Of a DNA stretch of 64,000 nucleotides, positions 25,851-35,689 are shown piece by piece; position 1 is the stretch's first letter; each line of letters opens with the position of its first letter. The DNA comes from Ollibium composti (lineage in GTDB: Bacteria; Pseudomonadota; Alphaproteobacteria; Rhizobiales; Rhizobiaceae), in NCBI RefSeq assembly GCF_004801285.1, contig NZ_SSNY01000004.1, positions 62,001 through 126,000 on the forward strand. The letters are read 5' to 3'. The notes under the pieces are model-generated. The model did no database searches, was not told where the DNA came from, and saw only the letters and a program-made list of their open reading frames with translations. The position numbers were made by a program, and so were the translations under genes.

Positions 25851-25892
25851 GATATCAAGATAACGAAAATAAACAACAGATATCAGAATAAC
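25851..25892. repeat. Direct repeats upstream of the polyamine-type ATPase gene
   Basis: GATATCAAGATAAC at 25851-25864 recurs as GATATCAGAATAAC at 25879-25892, 28 bp apart. The patch is AT-rich in a GC-rich region and lies in the divergent promoter between the binding-protein gene and the ATPase gene. It could bind the RpiR-type regulator encoded at 23717-24571. Confidence 0.45.
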
Positions 25893-25912
25893 ATTCTGCA
25901 AGTGGGGATCGC

Positions 25913-27043
25913 ATGGGAACACACATCGTTCAGCTCGAACGGGCGACGAAGGCCTTCGCGTTGCCCGAAGGCGGAACCATCACGGCGCTGCACGGCATCG
26001 ACCTCGACGTCGAGCGCAACGAGTTCCTCACCCTGCTCGGCCCCTCCGGCTGCGGCAAGACCACGCTGCTCCATGCCATTTCCGGTTTCGTCCAGCTCGA
26101 CGCCGGCAAGGTGCGTATCGACGGCGACGACGTCAGCGACCGCCCGCCGCACCGGCGGCCCGTCAACACCGTGTTCCAGAACTACGCGCTGTTCCCGCAC
26201 ATGAACGTCGGCAACAATGTCGGCTATGCGCTGGACATAGCCGGCACCGAACGCAAAGAGCGCAACCAGCGCGTCGGCGCCGCACTCGAACTGGTCGGCC
26301 TGGCGGGGCTGGAGAACCGCCTGCCGCGCCAGCTCTCCGGCGGCCAGCAGCAGCGCGTGGCGCTGGCGCGGGCCATCATCGCGCGCCCGAAGCTGCTGCT
26401 ACTCGACGAGCCGCTGTCGGCGCTGGACCGCAACCTGCGCCAGGCCATGCAGATCGAACTGAAGACCTTGCAGGCGGAACTCGGCATCTCCTTCATCTTC
26501 GTTACCCACGACCAGGAGGAGGCGCTGACCATGTCCGACCGGCTGGCGGTGCTCAACAAGGGCGTGATCCAGCAGATCGATACGTCGCGTACCGTCTACG
26601 ACCGGCCGACCAACGCTTTCGTCGCAAGCTTCATCGGCGCCTCGAACCTGTTCGAGGGCACGGCGGCGCGCAGCGGCGGCAATACCCTGATCGCGACCGC
26701 CGACGGGCTGCGGATCGAGGCCGCCTGCTCGGGCGGCTGGAAACCCGGCGACGGCGCGGCCGCCACGGCGCTGATCCGGCCCGAACAGTTTTCGCTGGTC
26801 GGCCCAGGCGCGAAGGGGCCGACGATCGGGATCGACATCGAGCAGGTCGTCTTCACCGGCCTCAACTTCCAGATCCACGGCCACACGCCGTCCGGCCGCA
26901 GGATCGTCGCCATCATCGCCGCCGTCCGGCAGGCGGACGTCGCATCGGCCGAGGCCGACGGCAAGGCGAGGCTCGGCTACGATCCGGCCGCCGTCCACCT
27001 CCTGCCCGACGACGGCACGGCAGCGGCGGAGATGGCGGCATGA
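25913..27043 (+). CDS. Polyamine-type ABC transporter ATP-binding protein (PotA-like)
   Basis: A 376-residue ATPase. Walker A is LGPSGCGKTTLLH (about residues 40-52), the signature is LSGGQQQRVALARAI, Walker B is LLLLDEPLSALD, and the H-loop is FVTHDQEEAL. The C-terminal third is a TOBE_2 domain (GDGAAATALIRPEQF). This layout is that of PotA/PotG. The stop overlaps the first permease gene by four bases. It energises import of the ligand captured by the divergently encoded 24639-25751 product. Confidence 0.92.
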   Translation: MGTHIVQLERATKAFALPEGGTITALHGIDLDVERNEFLTLLGPSGCGKTTLLHAISGFVQLDAGKVRIDGDDVSDRPPHRRPVNTVFQNYALFPHMNVGNNVGYALDIAGTERKERNQRVGAALELVGLAGLENRLPRQLSGGQQQRVALARAIIARPKLLLLDEPLSALDRNLRQAMQIELKTLQAELGISFIFVTHDQEEALTMSDRLAVLNKGVIQQIDTSRTVYDRPTNAFVASFIGASNLFEGTAARSGGNTLIATADGLRIEAACSGGWKPGDGAAATALIRPEQFSLVGPGAKGPTIGIDIEQVVFTGLNFQIHGHTPSGRRIVAIIAAVRQADVASAEADGKARLGYDPAAVHLLPDDGTAAAEMAA

Positions 27044-27948
27044 GCACGTCCACCCTGCGCGGCCGCCGGCGCAGCCAACTCGGCATCCTGCTCGGCCCGG
27101 CGTCTGCTTTCCTCGCCATCTTCTTCCTGTGCCCGCTCCTCATCATGCTGGTCTACTCCTTCCTGGAGCCCGGCCTCTACGGCGGCGCCGAATGGGCGTT
27201 CTATCCCGACAACTACGGCCGCATCCTCGGCTTCGCCAATCCCGAATTCGAGGACTACGACCCCGTCTACATTTCCATCTTCCTGCGCTCGCTGAAGATC
27301 GCGCTGATCACCGTCGCCGCCACGCTTCTGGTCTGCTATCCGGCAGCCTTCCAGATCAGCCGCCTGCCCGATCGCTGGAAGAATTTCGCGCTCTTCCTCA
27401 TCACCCTGCCCTTCTTCGCCAGCCTGATCGTGCGGCTGTTCATCTGGGTGCTGATCCTGAAGAAGACCGGCTTCGCCAACATGGTGCTGGCCGGCCTGCA
27501 CATCGTCTCGCATCCACTGGAACTGATCTACACCGAAGGCGCCATCATCGTCGGCATGGTCTACGTCTTCATCCCCTTCATGTTCCTGCCGGTCTATGCC
27601 AGCGTCGAAAAGCTCGACTGGTCGCTGGTGCGCGCCTCGCAGGACCTCGGCGCCAACGGTTTCCAGACCTTCTGGCGGGTCATCTTCCCGCTGACGCTGC
27701 CCGGCGTCGTCGGCGGCTCGATCATCGTCTTCATTCCGGCGCTCGGCAATTTCATCGTGCCGGCCGTGCTCGGCGGCGCCAAGGTGATGATGCTCGGCAA
27801 CCTGATCGAGCAGCAGTTCCTCGGCGCCCGCAACTGGCCGTTCGGCGCCGCGCTCGCCATGCTGGTGATGGCGGCGGTGCTGGCGATCCTGTTCTTCTAC
27901 ATCCGTTTCGAGGCGCGTCGCGGCGACGACGCGCCCGTGCTGCGCTGA
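27040..27948 (+). CDS. Polyamine-type ABC transporter permease (PotB-like)
   Basis: A 302-residue inner-membrane permease with six predicted helices. The EAA coupling loop is visible as ASQDLGANGFQTFWRVIFPL. The N-terminus carries a short basic cytoplasmic stretch (TLRGRRRSQLG) before the first helix. Its ATG overlaps the ATPase stop (ATGA). It forms the channel with the next gene's product. Confidence 0.92.
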   Translation: MSTSTLRGRRRSQLGILLGPASAFLAIFFLCPLLIMLVYSFLEPGLYGGAEWAFYPDNYGRILGFANPEFEDYDPVYISIFLRSLKIALITVAATLLVCYPAAFQISRLPDRWKNFALFLITLPFFASLIVRLFIWVLILKKTGFANMVLAGLHIVSHPLELIYTEGAIIVGMVYVFIPFMFLPVYASVEKLDWSLVRASQDLGANGFQTFWRVIFPLTLPGVVGGSIIVFIPALGNFIVPAVLGGAKVMMLGNLIEQQFLGARNWPFGAALAMLVMAAVLAILFFYIRFEARRGDDAPVLR

Positions 27949-27957
27949 GGTCCGCCC

Positions 27958-28788
27958 ATGGGTTCGCTCCGCAATGTCGGCGTCGTCGGCCTGTTCGGCT
28001 ACACGATCCTGTTCTTCACCTTCATCTACCTGCCGATCGTGCTGATCGTCGCCTACTCGTTCAATTCGGACCCGATCAACATGATGAACTGGTCCGGCTT
28101 CACCTTCGACTGGTACCGCCAGATCTTCGGGCTCAAGAACACGGTTTCGGAAAACGCCCTCTACATCGAATCGACCGAGCAGCTTCTCAACGCGCTGCGT
28201 AACAGCCTGACGGTGGCCGCCTTCACCACCACCATCGCCACGGTGCTCGGCACCGCCACCGCGCTCGGCCTCTACCGCTTCAACTTCCTCGGCAAGAAGT
28301 TCTACCGGGTGCTTCTGTTCGCGCCGATGCTGATGCCCGACATCGTGCTCGGCATCGCATTGCTGATCTTCTTCGTCGGCGCCGACGTCTCATTGGGGCT
28401 GAAGACGATCATCATCGGCCAGTGCAGCTTCCTCATCTCCTACGTCTTCATCGTGGTCTCGGCCCGGCTCGCCGGCATGGACCGCTCGCTGGAGAACGCC
28501 TCGGCCGATCTCGGTGCCGACGAATGGACGACATTCCGCCGCATCATCCTGCCGCAGGCGATGCCCGGCGTCATCGGCGGCGCGCTGCTCGCCTTCATCA
28601 TCTCGATGGACGACCTCGTCATCACCTACTTCATCTCCGGCGTCGATACCCAGACGCTGCCGATCTTCATCTTCGGCATGCTCAGGCGTGGCATCAAGCC
28701 GGAGATCAACGCCATCGCCACGCTGATGCTGCTGTTTTCCTTCGCCGTCGCCTCGCTCGGCCTCTATTTCCGCTCACGGCGCGGTTGA
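27958..28788 (+). CDS. Polyamine-type ABC transporter permease (PotC-like)
   Basis: A 276-residue permease with six predicted helices and the EAA loop NASADLGADEWTTFRRIILP. The region SMDDLVITYFISGVDTQTLP is typical of PotC/PotI. It begins 9 bp after the PotB-like gene and is followed 10 bp later by the peptidase gene, so all four plus-strand genes are one operon. Confidence 0.92.
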   Translation: MGSLRNVGVVGLFGYTILFFTFIYLPIVLIVAYSFNSDPINMMNWSGFTFDWYRQIFGLKNTVSENALYIESTEQLLNALRNSLTVAAFTTTIATVLGTATALGLYRFNFLGKKFYRVLLFAPMLMPDIVLGIALLIFFVGADVSLGLKTIIIGQCSFLISYVFIVVSARLAGMDRSLENASADLGADEWTTFRRIILPQAMPGVIGGALLAFIISMDDLVITYFISGVDTQTLPIFIFGMLRRGIKPEINAIATLMLLFSFAVASLGLYFRSRRG

Positions 28789-28798
28789 AAGGATCTTC

Positions 28799-29926
28799 AT
28801 GACCGACCAGACGCAACCGATCCGCGCCCGCGACCTCGGGCTGGATTTTTCCGGCGCGACCGGCGCCCTGAACGCCATCACCGACGTGCCCGGCGTCGCC
28901 GTGGGCCTGCGCACCATCATCGAGACCGAACCCCGGCCGGGCCGCGAAAAGCTCGTGCGCACCGGCGTCACCGCGATCCTGCCGCATGCCGACGCGCCCT
29001 CCCCCCGACCCGTCTGGGCCGGCATCAACCGCTTCAACGGCAATGGCGAGATGACCGGCAGCCACTGGATCGAGGACGGCGGCTACTTCGTCGGCCCGGT
29101 ACTCATCACCAACACGCATGCCGTCGGCATGGCGCACCACGCCGCCGTCAAATGGATGCTCGGCCGCTACCCCGAAACCTATGGCGCCGACAAACCGTTA
29201 TGGCTGATGCCGGTGGTGGCCGAGACCTATGACGGCCTGCTCAACGACATCAACGGCCAACCGATCGGCGAGGCAGACGTGTTTGCCGCCCTCGACAATG
29301 CGGCCGGCGGGCCGGTGGCCGAGGGCAACACCGGCGGCGGCACCGGCATGATCGCCTACGAGTTCAAAGGCGGCACAGGCACCGCCTCGCGACGGGTCGA
29401 GATCGACGGCCGCGCCGGCACCGTCGGCGTTCTCGTGCAGGCCAATTTCGGCATCCGCGACTGGCTGACCGTGCTCGGCGCGCCGGTCGGCCGGCACCTG
29501 CGCGAGAACCTCCTGTTCGGCAAGACGGGCGAGCGCGGCTCCATTATCGTCGTCATCGCCACCGACCTGCCGCTCCTGCCCCATCAGTTGAAGCGGTTGG
29601 CGCGGCGCGGCGGGCTTGGCATCGGACGCACCGGCACGATGGGCGGCAACGGCTCGGGCGACATCTTCCTCGCCTTCTCGGTCGCCAATGCACGGGACCT
29701 GCCGCATCAGGCGCCGGGTTTCGCCAATCTGGAAATGCTCAACGACGAGCGGATCGACCAGGTCTACGAGGCCGCCGTGCAGGCGGTCGAGGAAGCCGTG
29801 CTGAACGCCATGGTCGCCGCCAGGCCTATGGGCGGCAGCAAATGGGACCGGGCGCATGTCGCGGCCATCGATCATGCCGAACTTGTCGAGGTGCTCGGCC
29901 GCTACGGCAGACTGCGGACCGAATAA
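28799..29926 (+). CDS. P1 (DmpA/S58) family self-processing aminopeptidase
   Basis: A 375-residue N-terminal-nucleophile peptidase of the DmpA/BapA type (L-aminopeptidase/D-esterase, β-aminopeptidase). The precursor should cut itself at Gly285-Ser286 inside MGGNGSGDIFLAFS, which makes Ser286 the nucleophile of the β-subunit. The oxyanion/active-site region EGNTGGGTGMIAYEF is also present, as is DFSGATGALNAITDVPGVAV at the N-terminus. There is no signal peptide, so it is cytoplasmic. It is last in the polyamine-type transporter operon, which suggests that the imported solute is an N-acyl or peptide-like compound hydrolysed on entry. Confidence 0.9.
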   Translation: MTDQTQPIRARDLGLDFSGATGALNAITDVPGVAVGLRTIIETEPRPGREKLVRTGVTAILPHADAPSPRPVWAGINRFNGNGEMTGSHWIEDGGYFVGPVLITNTHAVGMAHHAAVKWMLGRYPETYGADKPLWLMPVVAETYDGLLNDINGQPIGEADVFAALDNAAGGPVAEGNTGGGTGMIAYEFKGGTGTASRRVEIDGRAGTVGVLVQANFGIRDWLTVLGAPVGRHLRENLLFGKTGERGSIIVVIATDLPLLPHQLKRLARRGGLGIGRTGTMGGNGSGDIFLAFSVANARDLPHQAPGFANLEMLNDERIDQVYEAAVQAVEEAVLNAMVAARPMGGSKWDRAHVAAIDHAELVEVLGRYGRLRTE

Positions 29927-29929
29927 AGG

Positions 29930-29949
29930 GCCGCGGTCATTGCCGCGGC
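29930..29949. terminator. Short GC hairpin after the peptidase gene
   Basis: GCCGCGG-N6-CCGCGGC starts 4 bp past the peptidase stop. There is no T-run, so termination is possible but not shown. Confidence 0.45.
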
Positions 29950-29976
29950 AATGATTAGCGTGTTAACTTCCCCTCC

Positions 29977-29995
29977 GGTACATTGCCTGTGTACC
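29977..29995. promoter_or_regulatory. Inverted repeat upstream of the AraC-type gene
   Basis: GGTACA-N7-TGTACC is a perfect 6-bp inverted repeat 52-70 bp before the AraC-type start. It could be an operator for autoregulation. A GTGTTAAC string (29960-29967) just upstream resembles half of the shared 18-bp element, but the other half is missing. Confidence 0.4.
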
Positions 29996-30046
29996 GCTAT
30001 TGTCAGCCAGGCCCGCGTCAAGACGGACAGCCGATAGGAGGAGACC

Positions 30047-31000
30047 ATGCAGGTTGCTGCCCGGCATGTGGACGTCGCCGACGGCGACGCTTTCCTGTCC
30101 GCATCGCGGATGCTGTTCGGCCCGATCACCCAGCGCTTCGCCCGGGGAACGGCGCCGTCGATCCCGGAGCTCGTGTCGGTGCGCCTCGGCGTCTGCCGGT
30201 TGTCGGAAATCCGCGCCATGTCGCATCTGGTGGTGAACGACCGCGCCTTCCGGCGCAGCTTCGATCCCGATTCGATCAAGATCCTGATGCAGCGCTCCGG
30301 CCACAGCCGCTTCGAGCAGCAGTCGCATTCAGTCGATCTCCAGCCGCAATCGGCGATCATCTACGACCCGGTGCGCAACTATTCGCTGCAGAACCTGTCG
30401 CGCGTCGACCAGCTCATCCTGCAGGTGCCGCGCTCCACCTTCGGCGACGACACGCTGGCCCGCCTTGCGCGGCCAGTCCCGCTGCCGGCGGGCGACGACA
30501 GCCTCACCCACATCGTCTCCGGCCTCATGCAGATGGCCATCGGCGAAGCCCACCGCATGGACGAGGCAAGCTGCCAGCGCGTCGGCGAAAGCCTGATCCA
30601 GCTCGTCAACGGCCTGATCCGCGGCAAGCCGGCCACGCCCGAATTCCGCCCCTCGCCGCTCGAAGCCCTGCGTGAGCGCATCGTCGCCTATATCGACGCC
30701 AATCTTGGCCGCAGCACCCTGTCGGCCGAAGACATCGCCCGGCACATGGGCTGCTCGCGCCGCTACCTGCACCGCGCCTTCGAGGGCGAGGACATGACGC
30801 TGGAACGGCTGATCTGGGACCGGCGGCTGGAGCGCAGTCGCGAGGACCTTTTGTCGCCCGACCGGCGCGGCGCGTCGATCTCGGAAATCGCCTTCGCCTG
30901 CGGCTTCAACTCCAGCGCCCACTTCTCTCGCGCCTTCAAGAGCAAGTTCGGCACCGCTCCGCGCGACCTGCGCGAGATGGCCAGGACGCCGCTGCACTGA
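30047..31000 (+). CDS. AraC family transcriptional regulator (FeaR-like)
   Basis: A 317-residue regulator. The N-terminal part (residues about 30-190) fits the AraC-binding-like domain found in FeaR-type activators. The C-terminal part has two helix-turn-helices: LSAEDIARHMGCSRRYLHRA and ISEIAFACGFNSSAHFSRAF, the second being the classic AraC signature. An AGGAGG-type ribosome site (AGGAGGAG) precedes the ATG. It could control the transporter/peptidase operon upstream or the convergent LIV operon; position alone does not decide. Confidence 0.88.
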   Translation: MQVAARHVDVADGDAFLSASRMLFGPITQRFARGTAPSIPELVSVRLGVCRLSEIRAMSHLVVNDRAFRRSFDPDSIKILMQRSGHSRFEQQSHSVDLQPQSAIIYDPVRNYSLQNLSRVDQLILQVPRSTFGDDTLARLARPVPLPAGDDSLTHIVSGLMQMAIGEAHRMDEASCQRVGESLIQLVNGLIRGKPATPEFRPSPLEALRERIVAYIDANLGRSTLSAEDIARHMGCSRRYLHRAFEGEDMTLERLIWDRRLERSREDLLSPDRRGASISEIAFACGFNSSAHFSRAFKSKFGTAPRDLREMARTPLH

Positions 31001-31006
31001 TCGGAA

Positions 31007-31987
31007 CTATCCCCGCCGCACCAGCCCCGGCAGGCCGAAGCCGATGCGCGCAAGCCCCTTGGGCAGGAACAGCATCGCCAGGATGATCGCCAGGCCCGAC
31101 ACCACCGGGTGGTAGTCCGGCACGACGATGCGCGCGAGGTCGAAGACGGCGTACATGACGAAGGCGCCGACCACCGGCCCCATCAGCGTGCCGGTGCCGC
31201 CCACCACCGTCATCATCAGCGGCAGGAGCATCCAGTCGAGGTCGAAGACGGAATCCGGCCCGACATGGAAGATGTAATAGGTGTAGAGGCTGCCGGCGAC
31301 GCCGGAAATGAAGGCGCTGCCGGCGAAGGCGGCGATCTTGACCTTCAGCGTGTCGATGCCGTTGGCCGAGGCCGCCATCTCGTCGTCGCGCACGGCGATC
31401 AGCGCCAGTCCGTAGCGCGAGCGCATCAAGAGGCCGATGGCAATGATGACGGCGACCGTCAGGCCGAGTCCCGTCCAGTAGTGCGGCAGCAAGGTGTCGA
31501 AGGTGCTCGACGGCGCCACGATGCCGAAGGCGCCGCCGGTGAAGTCGCCGCCGTTGACGAACAGCACCTTGACGATCTCGCCGAAGCCGAGCGTGCCGAG
31601 CGCGAAATAGTCGCCGCGCAGTTTCGACAGTAACGGCCAGCCGACCAGCGCCGCCGCCAAAGCCGCGACCAGCCCGGCGATGGCCATCGTCACCGGGTCG
31701 AAATAGTAGATGCGCGGATGGCTCTCATAGAGCGAGCCCCACAGGTAGTTGCCGCTCCACAGGATCGCCGTGGCATAGGCGCCGAGGCCGAAGAAGGCGT
31801 GGTTGCCAAGGCTGATCTGGCCGCCGAAGCCGGCGATCAGGTTCCAGGCTTGTGACAGGATCGCATAGATGAAGACGAAGAACAGGAAGCTGAAGGCATA
31901 GCTGTCGATCGCCCCCGGCCAGAACGGCAACAGCGCCAGCGCAGCGGCAATGACGGCCCATATCGACATGCTCGCGCGCATCGTCAT
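31007..31987 (-). CDS. LIV-type ABC transporter permease (LivM-like)
   Basis: A 326-residue permease with LivM features: ILSQAWNLIAGFGGQISLGN and AFFGLGAYATAILW near the N-terminus, and ALIAVRDDEMAASANGIDTL as the cytoplasmic coupling region. The ATG overlaps the LivH-like stop by four bases (31984-31987). It is the last gene of the second LIV operon and ends 6 bp from the convergent AraC-type gene. Confidence 0.9.
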   Translation of the reverse strand: MTMRASMSIWAVIAAALALLPFWPGAIDSYAFSFLFFVFIYAILSQAWNLIAGFGGQISLGNHAFFGLGAYATAILWSGNYLWGSLYESHPRIYYFDPVTMAIAGLVAALAAALVGWPLLSKLRGDYFALGTLGFGEIVKVLFVNGGDFTGGAFGIVAPSSTFDTLLPHYWTGLGLTVAVIIAIGLLMRSRYGLALIAVRDDEMAASANGIDTLKVKIAAFAGSAFISGVAGSLYTYYIFHVGPDSVFDLDWMLLPLMMTVVGGTGTLMGPVVGAFVMYAVFDLARIVVPDYHPVVSGLAIILAMLFLPKGLARIGFGLPGLVRRG

Positions 31988-32879
31988 GCCTTCTTGTAGG
32001 GCCGGCCGAACAGGCCTTCGGGCTTGAACATCAGGACAGCCAAGAAGACGCCGTAGGCGACCGCATTCGTCCAGCTGCCGCCGACGAAGAACTGCACATA
32101 GGCTTCGATCAGGCCGAGGATGATGCCGCCCGCCAGCGCGCCGGCGACGCTGCCGATGCCGCCGAGCGCCAGCGCCACCAGCGCCTTCAGGCTGAAGATG
32201 AAGCCGGCGAACGGGTTGAACGGAAAGGTGGTGGCGACCGCCACGCCCGCCGCCCCGGCAAGCGCAATGCCGACGGCGAAGGCGATGGCGTTGACCCGGT
32301 GCGGACTGATTCCCATCAGGCTCGCCGCCGTTATGTCTTCCGACGCCGCGCGCACCGCCTTGCCGACCAGCGTCTTGCGCAGGAACAGCATCACCAGCCC
32401 GGTGCCGGCCAATGCAATGAGGAAACCCATGGTGCGGGTGAACGAGGTGCGGATGCCGAGGATATGGATGCCGCTCGCCGTATAGCTGGTGACGACACCG
32501 GCCGTGTTGCCACCCCAGATCACCGTCATCAGGTTCTCTGCCAGGAACATCAGGCCGACGGCGATCAGCAGCGAGATGTTGCGGTCCTCCTCGACAGCCG
32601 CCTTGCGGAACAGGCCCTGGTAGATCAGCCAGCCGGCGGCCAGCCCGACCGGCACGACGATGACCAGCGACAGGAACGGGTCGATGCCGAAGCTCTGGAA
32701 CAGGGCGCGCACGAAATAGGCGGCGAGGATGATCATCGCCCCCTGCGCCAGGAAGATCAGCCGCATCGTGCCGAAGATGAGGCTCAACCCCACCGCCGCG
32801 ACGCCGTACATGGCGCCGCCCAGCGCGCCGTTGAGGGAGAGTTGCAGGAATATCTGTGGCGGCGGGAAGTCGAACATCG

Positions 32880-32883
<4 letters not shown>
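31984..32883 (-). CDS. LIV-type ABC transporter permease (LivH-like)
   Basis: A 299-residue permease with SLNGALGGAMYGVAAVGLSL at the N-terminus and the coupling region VRAASEDITAASLMGISPHR. The GTG at 32883 overlaps the LivF-like stop (GTGA). An ATG two codons later (32877) is an alternative start, but the four-base overlap favours GTG. It pairs with the LivM-like product. Confidence 0.9.
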
Positions 32884-33585
<702 letters not shown>

Positions 33586-33605
<20 letters not shown>

Positions 33606-34323
33606 GATAGGCCTCTATCACTTTGCGGTTGGCGACGACTTCGGCCGGCGTTGCGTCGGCGATCTTGACGCCGTGGTCGAGCACGACGACACGGTCGCAG
33701 ACCTTCATGATGGCGTCGACCTTGTGTTCCACCCACAGGATGGCGATGCCGCGCTCCTGTCGCGTGCGGCGGATGACGTCGACCATCTGCCGGATTTCGG
33801 TCGGGTTGAGGCCGGCCATCGGCTCGTCGAGCAGAAGCAGTGCCGGCTGTGAGGCCACGCCGCGCGCGATCTCCAGGAGCCGCCGGTCCGACAGCGTCAT
33901 GTGGCGGGTGGGCATGTCGCGCCTGGCCGAAAGCCCGACGAGGTCCAGCGCTTCGTCGGCGGCCTGCGCCGCGTTGCCTGCCCGACTGCCGGCGCCATAG
34001 ACGGCTCCCACCATGACGTTCTCGCGCGCCGTCATGGTCAGGAAGGTGCGCACGAGCTGGAAGGTGCGGGCGATGCCCAGCCGGCAGATCTTGTGCGGAG
34101 CGACGCCGGTGACGTCTCTGCCAAGGAAGCGCACCTTGCCGCGCGTCGGCGCGTAGATCGCCGTCATCACGTTGAACAGCGTCGACTTGCCGGCACCGTT
34201 CGGGCCGATCAGGCCGACCAGTTCGGCCCGCGCCACGGCAAGGTCGATGCCATCGAGCACGACAAGGCCGCCGAAGCGCATCTGGATGGATTCGAGACTG
34301 AGGATCGTCTCGCTCTGCTGCAT
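33586..34323 (-). CDS. LIV-type ABC transporter ATP-binding protein (LivG-like)
   Basis: A 245-residue ATPase with Walker A LIGPNGAGKSTLFNVMTA and Walker B LLLLDEPMAGLNPTE. The ABC signature reads MTLSDRRLLEIARG, so the usual Gly is Ser; this is a degenerate C-loop, as in some other LivG proteins. It dimerises with the LivF-like ATPase, whose signature is canonical. A hairpin separates it from the binding-protein gene upstream. Confidence 0.9.
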
Positions 34324-34391
34324 CGTTGCTTCCTGTCCCGAAATCCCGGCCTCTGCGCCGCCCGTCCGGCTACGATGGCCTTTGCGGAAAC

Positions 34392-34420
34392 GGCGCCTCT
34401 CCCCTCGTTGGAGAGGCGCC
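34392..34420 (-). terminator. Hairpin after the second LIV binding-protein gene
   Basis: GGCGCCTCTCC-N7-GGAGAGGCGCC is an 11-bp perfect stem beginning 9 bp past the binding-protein stop, followed on the minus strand by GTTTCC. It probably acts as an attenuator or 3'-end stabiliser that keeps the binding protein in excess over the membrane parts. Confidence 0.6.
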
Positions 34421-34429
34421 GCCCCCCGA

Positions 34430-35626
34430 TCAGCGCTTGTCCCAGGCCGGAGCCGGCTTGTAGGTCCAGTCGCCGTTCGGATAGATGAGTTGGTGGCGGC
34501 CCTGCCACCATTGCGTGGCGACCGAGGGAATGAGCGCGAAGCCGGTTTCGTCGAACTTCAGGTCGCCGACGACCGTGTCCTTGAACTCCTTGTTGAAGAT
34601 CGCGTCGTGCACCTTGTCGGCGTCGGTCGAGCCGGCCCGCTCGATCGCCTGGAATAGAACCTGGGCGTTGGCATAGAAGGCGCCGACGGTGACGGAATCC
34701 TTCTTGAATTCCTTGTCGTAGCGCTCGCCGAGCTCCTTCGCGCCCTTGTAGGGAAAGCTCTCCGACCAGAAGCCGTCCGTCAGCACGTAGTCGGAATCCG
34801 CTCCCAGCGCGTCGTGGAATTCACCCGTCCAGGTGCCCTTCCAACCGTGGAAATAGGGAACCGAGAAGCCCAGTTCCTTCATCTGCCGGATCAGCGTGAT
34901 GGTGTCGGCCGGCGAGCCGAAGACCAGCATGGCGTCGACGTTCGCCGCCTGCAGCTTGGTGATGAGTGCCGAATCGTCGGTCGCGCCGATCGCCCACGGA
35001 TCGTTGACCGCGAACTTGTAGCCGTACTTCTCCGCCGCCGCGACGAAGCCGGCACCGAAGCCCTTGCCGTCCGGCGAATCCTCCGTCACCAGCGCCGGGT
35101 TCTTCGGCCGCTGCTCGGGCGGAAGTTTCTGCCAGATCTCGAACGGCACCTCCGAACCCGGTCCCGGATGGAAGAAGAACAGCGCCGAATATTTCAGCTT
35201 CAGCGGCTGCCACTCGAAAGGGAAGCAGGTCGTGATCATGTAGAACTTCTTGTATTTCTCCGCCACGATCGCGCCGGCGATGTTCATCGGCCCCGAATGC
35301 GTCGACAGAAGGATGTCGACCTTCTGCACCTTGATCAGGTTTTCCAGCGCCGCGGCGACCTTGCTTTCCGAGCTTTCGTCATCGGCCACCACCAGCTTGA
35401 CCGGCAGCTTCTTGCCGCCGATCTCGATGCCGCCGGCCTTGTTGATGTCGGCGACCGCCTGCTGGTAGGCCCATTCCTGTTCCTTGCCGTCGCCGGCCAG
35501 CGGTCCCGTCAGCGAGATCGGCGCGCCGACGACGATCTCGCCGTCCGCGGCCACGGCGATGCCGCCGAACGTCAGCGCACTCGACAGCGCCAGTCCCGCC
35601 AGAATTCCCTTCAGCGTAGTGTGCAT
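34430..35626 (-). CDS. LIV-type ABC transporter substrate-binding protein
   Basis: A 398-residue periplasmic protein of the Peripla_BP_6 family. The Sec signal MHTTLKGILAGLALSSALTF leads to cleavage after IAVA. The mature chain starts DGEIVVGAPISLTGPLAGDG, a classic opening of this family, and includes LSTHSGPMNIAGAIVAE in the hinge region. An aromatic-rich region (CFPFEWQPLKLKYSALFFF) suggests a hydrophobic or aromatic ligand. It is upstream of a complete set of LIV ATPases and permeases and downstream of a MoaF-like/SnoaL-like/SDR set. Confidence 0.9.
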   Translation of the reverse strand: MHTTLKGILAGLALSSALTFGGIAVAADGEIVVGAPISLTGPLAGDGKEQEWAYQQAVADINKAGGIEIGGKKLPVKLVVADDESSESKVAAALENLIKVQKVDILLSTHSGPMNIAGAIVAEKYKKFYMITTCFPFEWQPLKLKYSALFFFHPGPGSEVPFEIWQKLPPEQRPKNPALVTEDSPDGKGFGAGFVAAAEKYGYKFAVNDPWAIGATDDSALITKLQAANVDAMLVFGSPADTITLIRQMKELGFSVPYFHGWKGTWTGEFHDALGADSDYVLTDGFWSESFPYKGAKELGERYDKEFKKDSVTVGAFYANAQVLFQAIERAGSTDADKVHDAIFNKEFKDTVVGDLKFDETGFALIPSVATQWWQGRHQLIYPNGDWTYKPAPAWDKR

Positions 35627-35689
35627 GCCTTCCTCCCATTGATCGTCCCGGCCTGGACGGTTCCCGCCGCCACGCCGTCTGCGGCCGCC

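Noticed and set aside
29945..29967. A further copy of the shared 18-bp operator before the AraC-type gene
   Set aside because: Only the right half (GTGTTAAC) matches; the left half-site is absent, so I did not count it.
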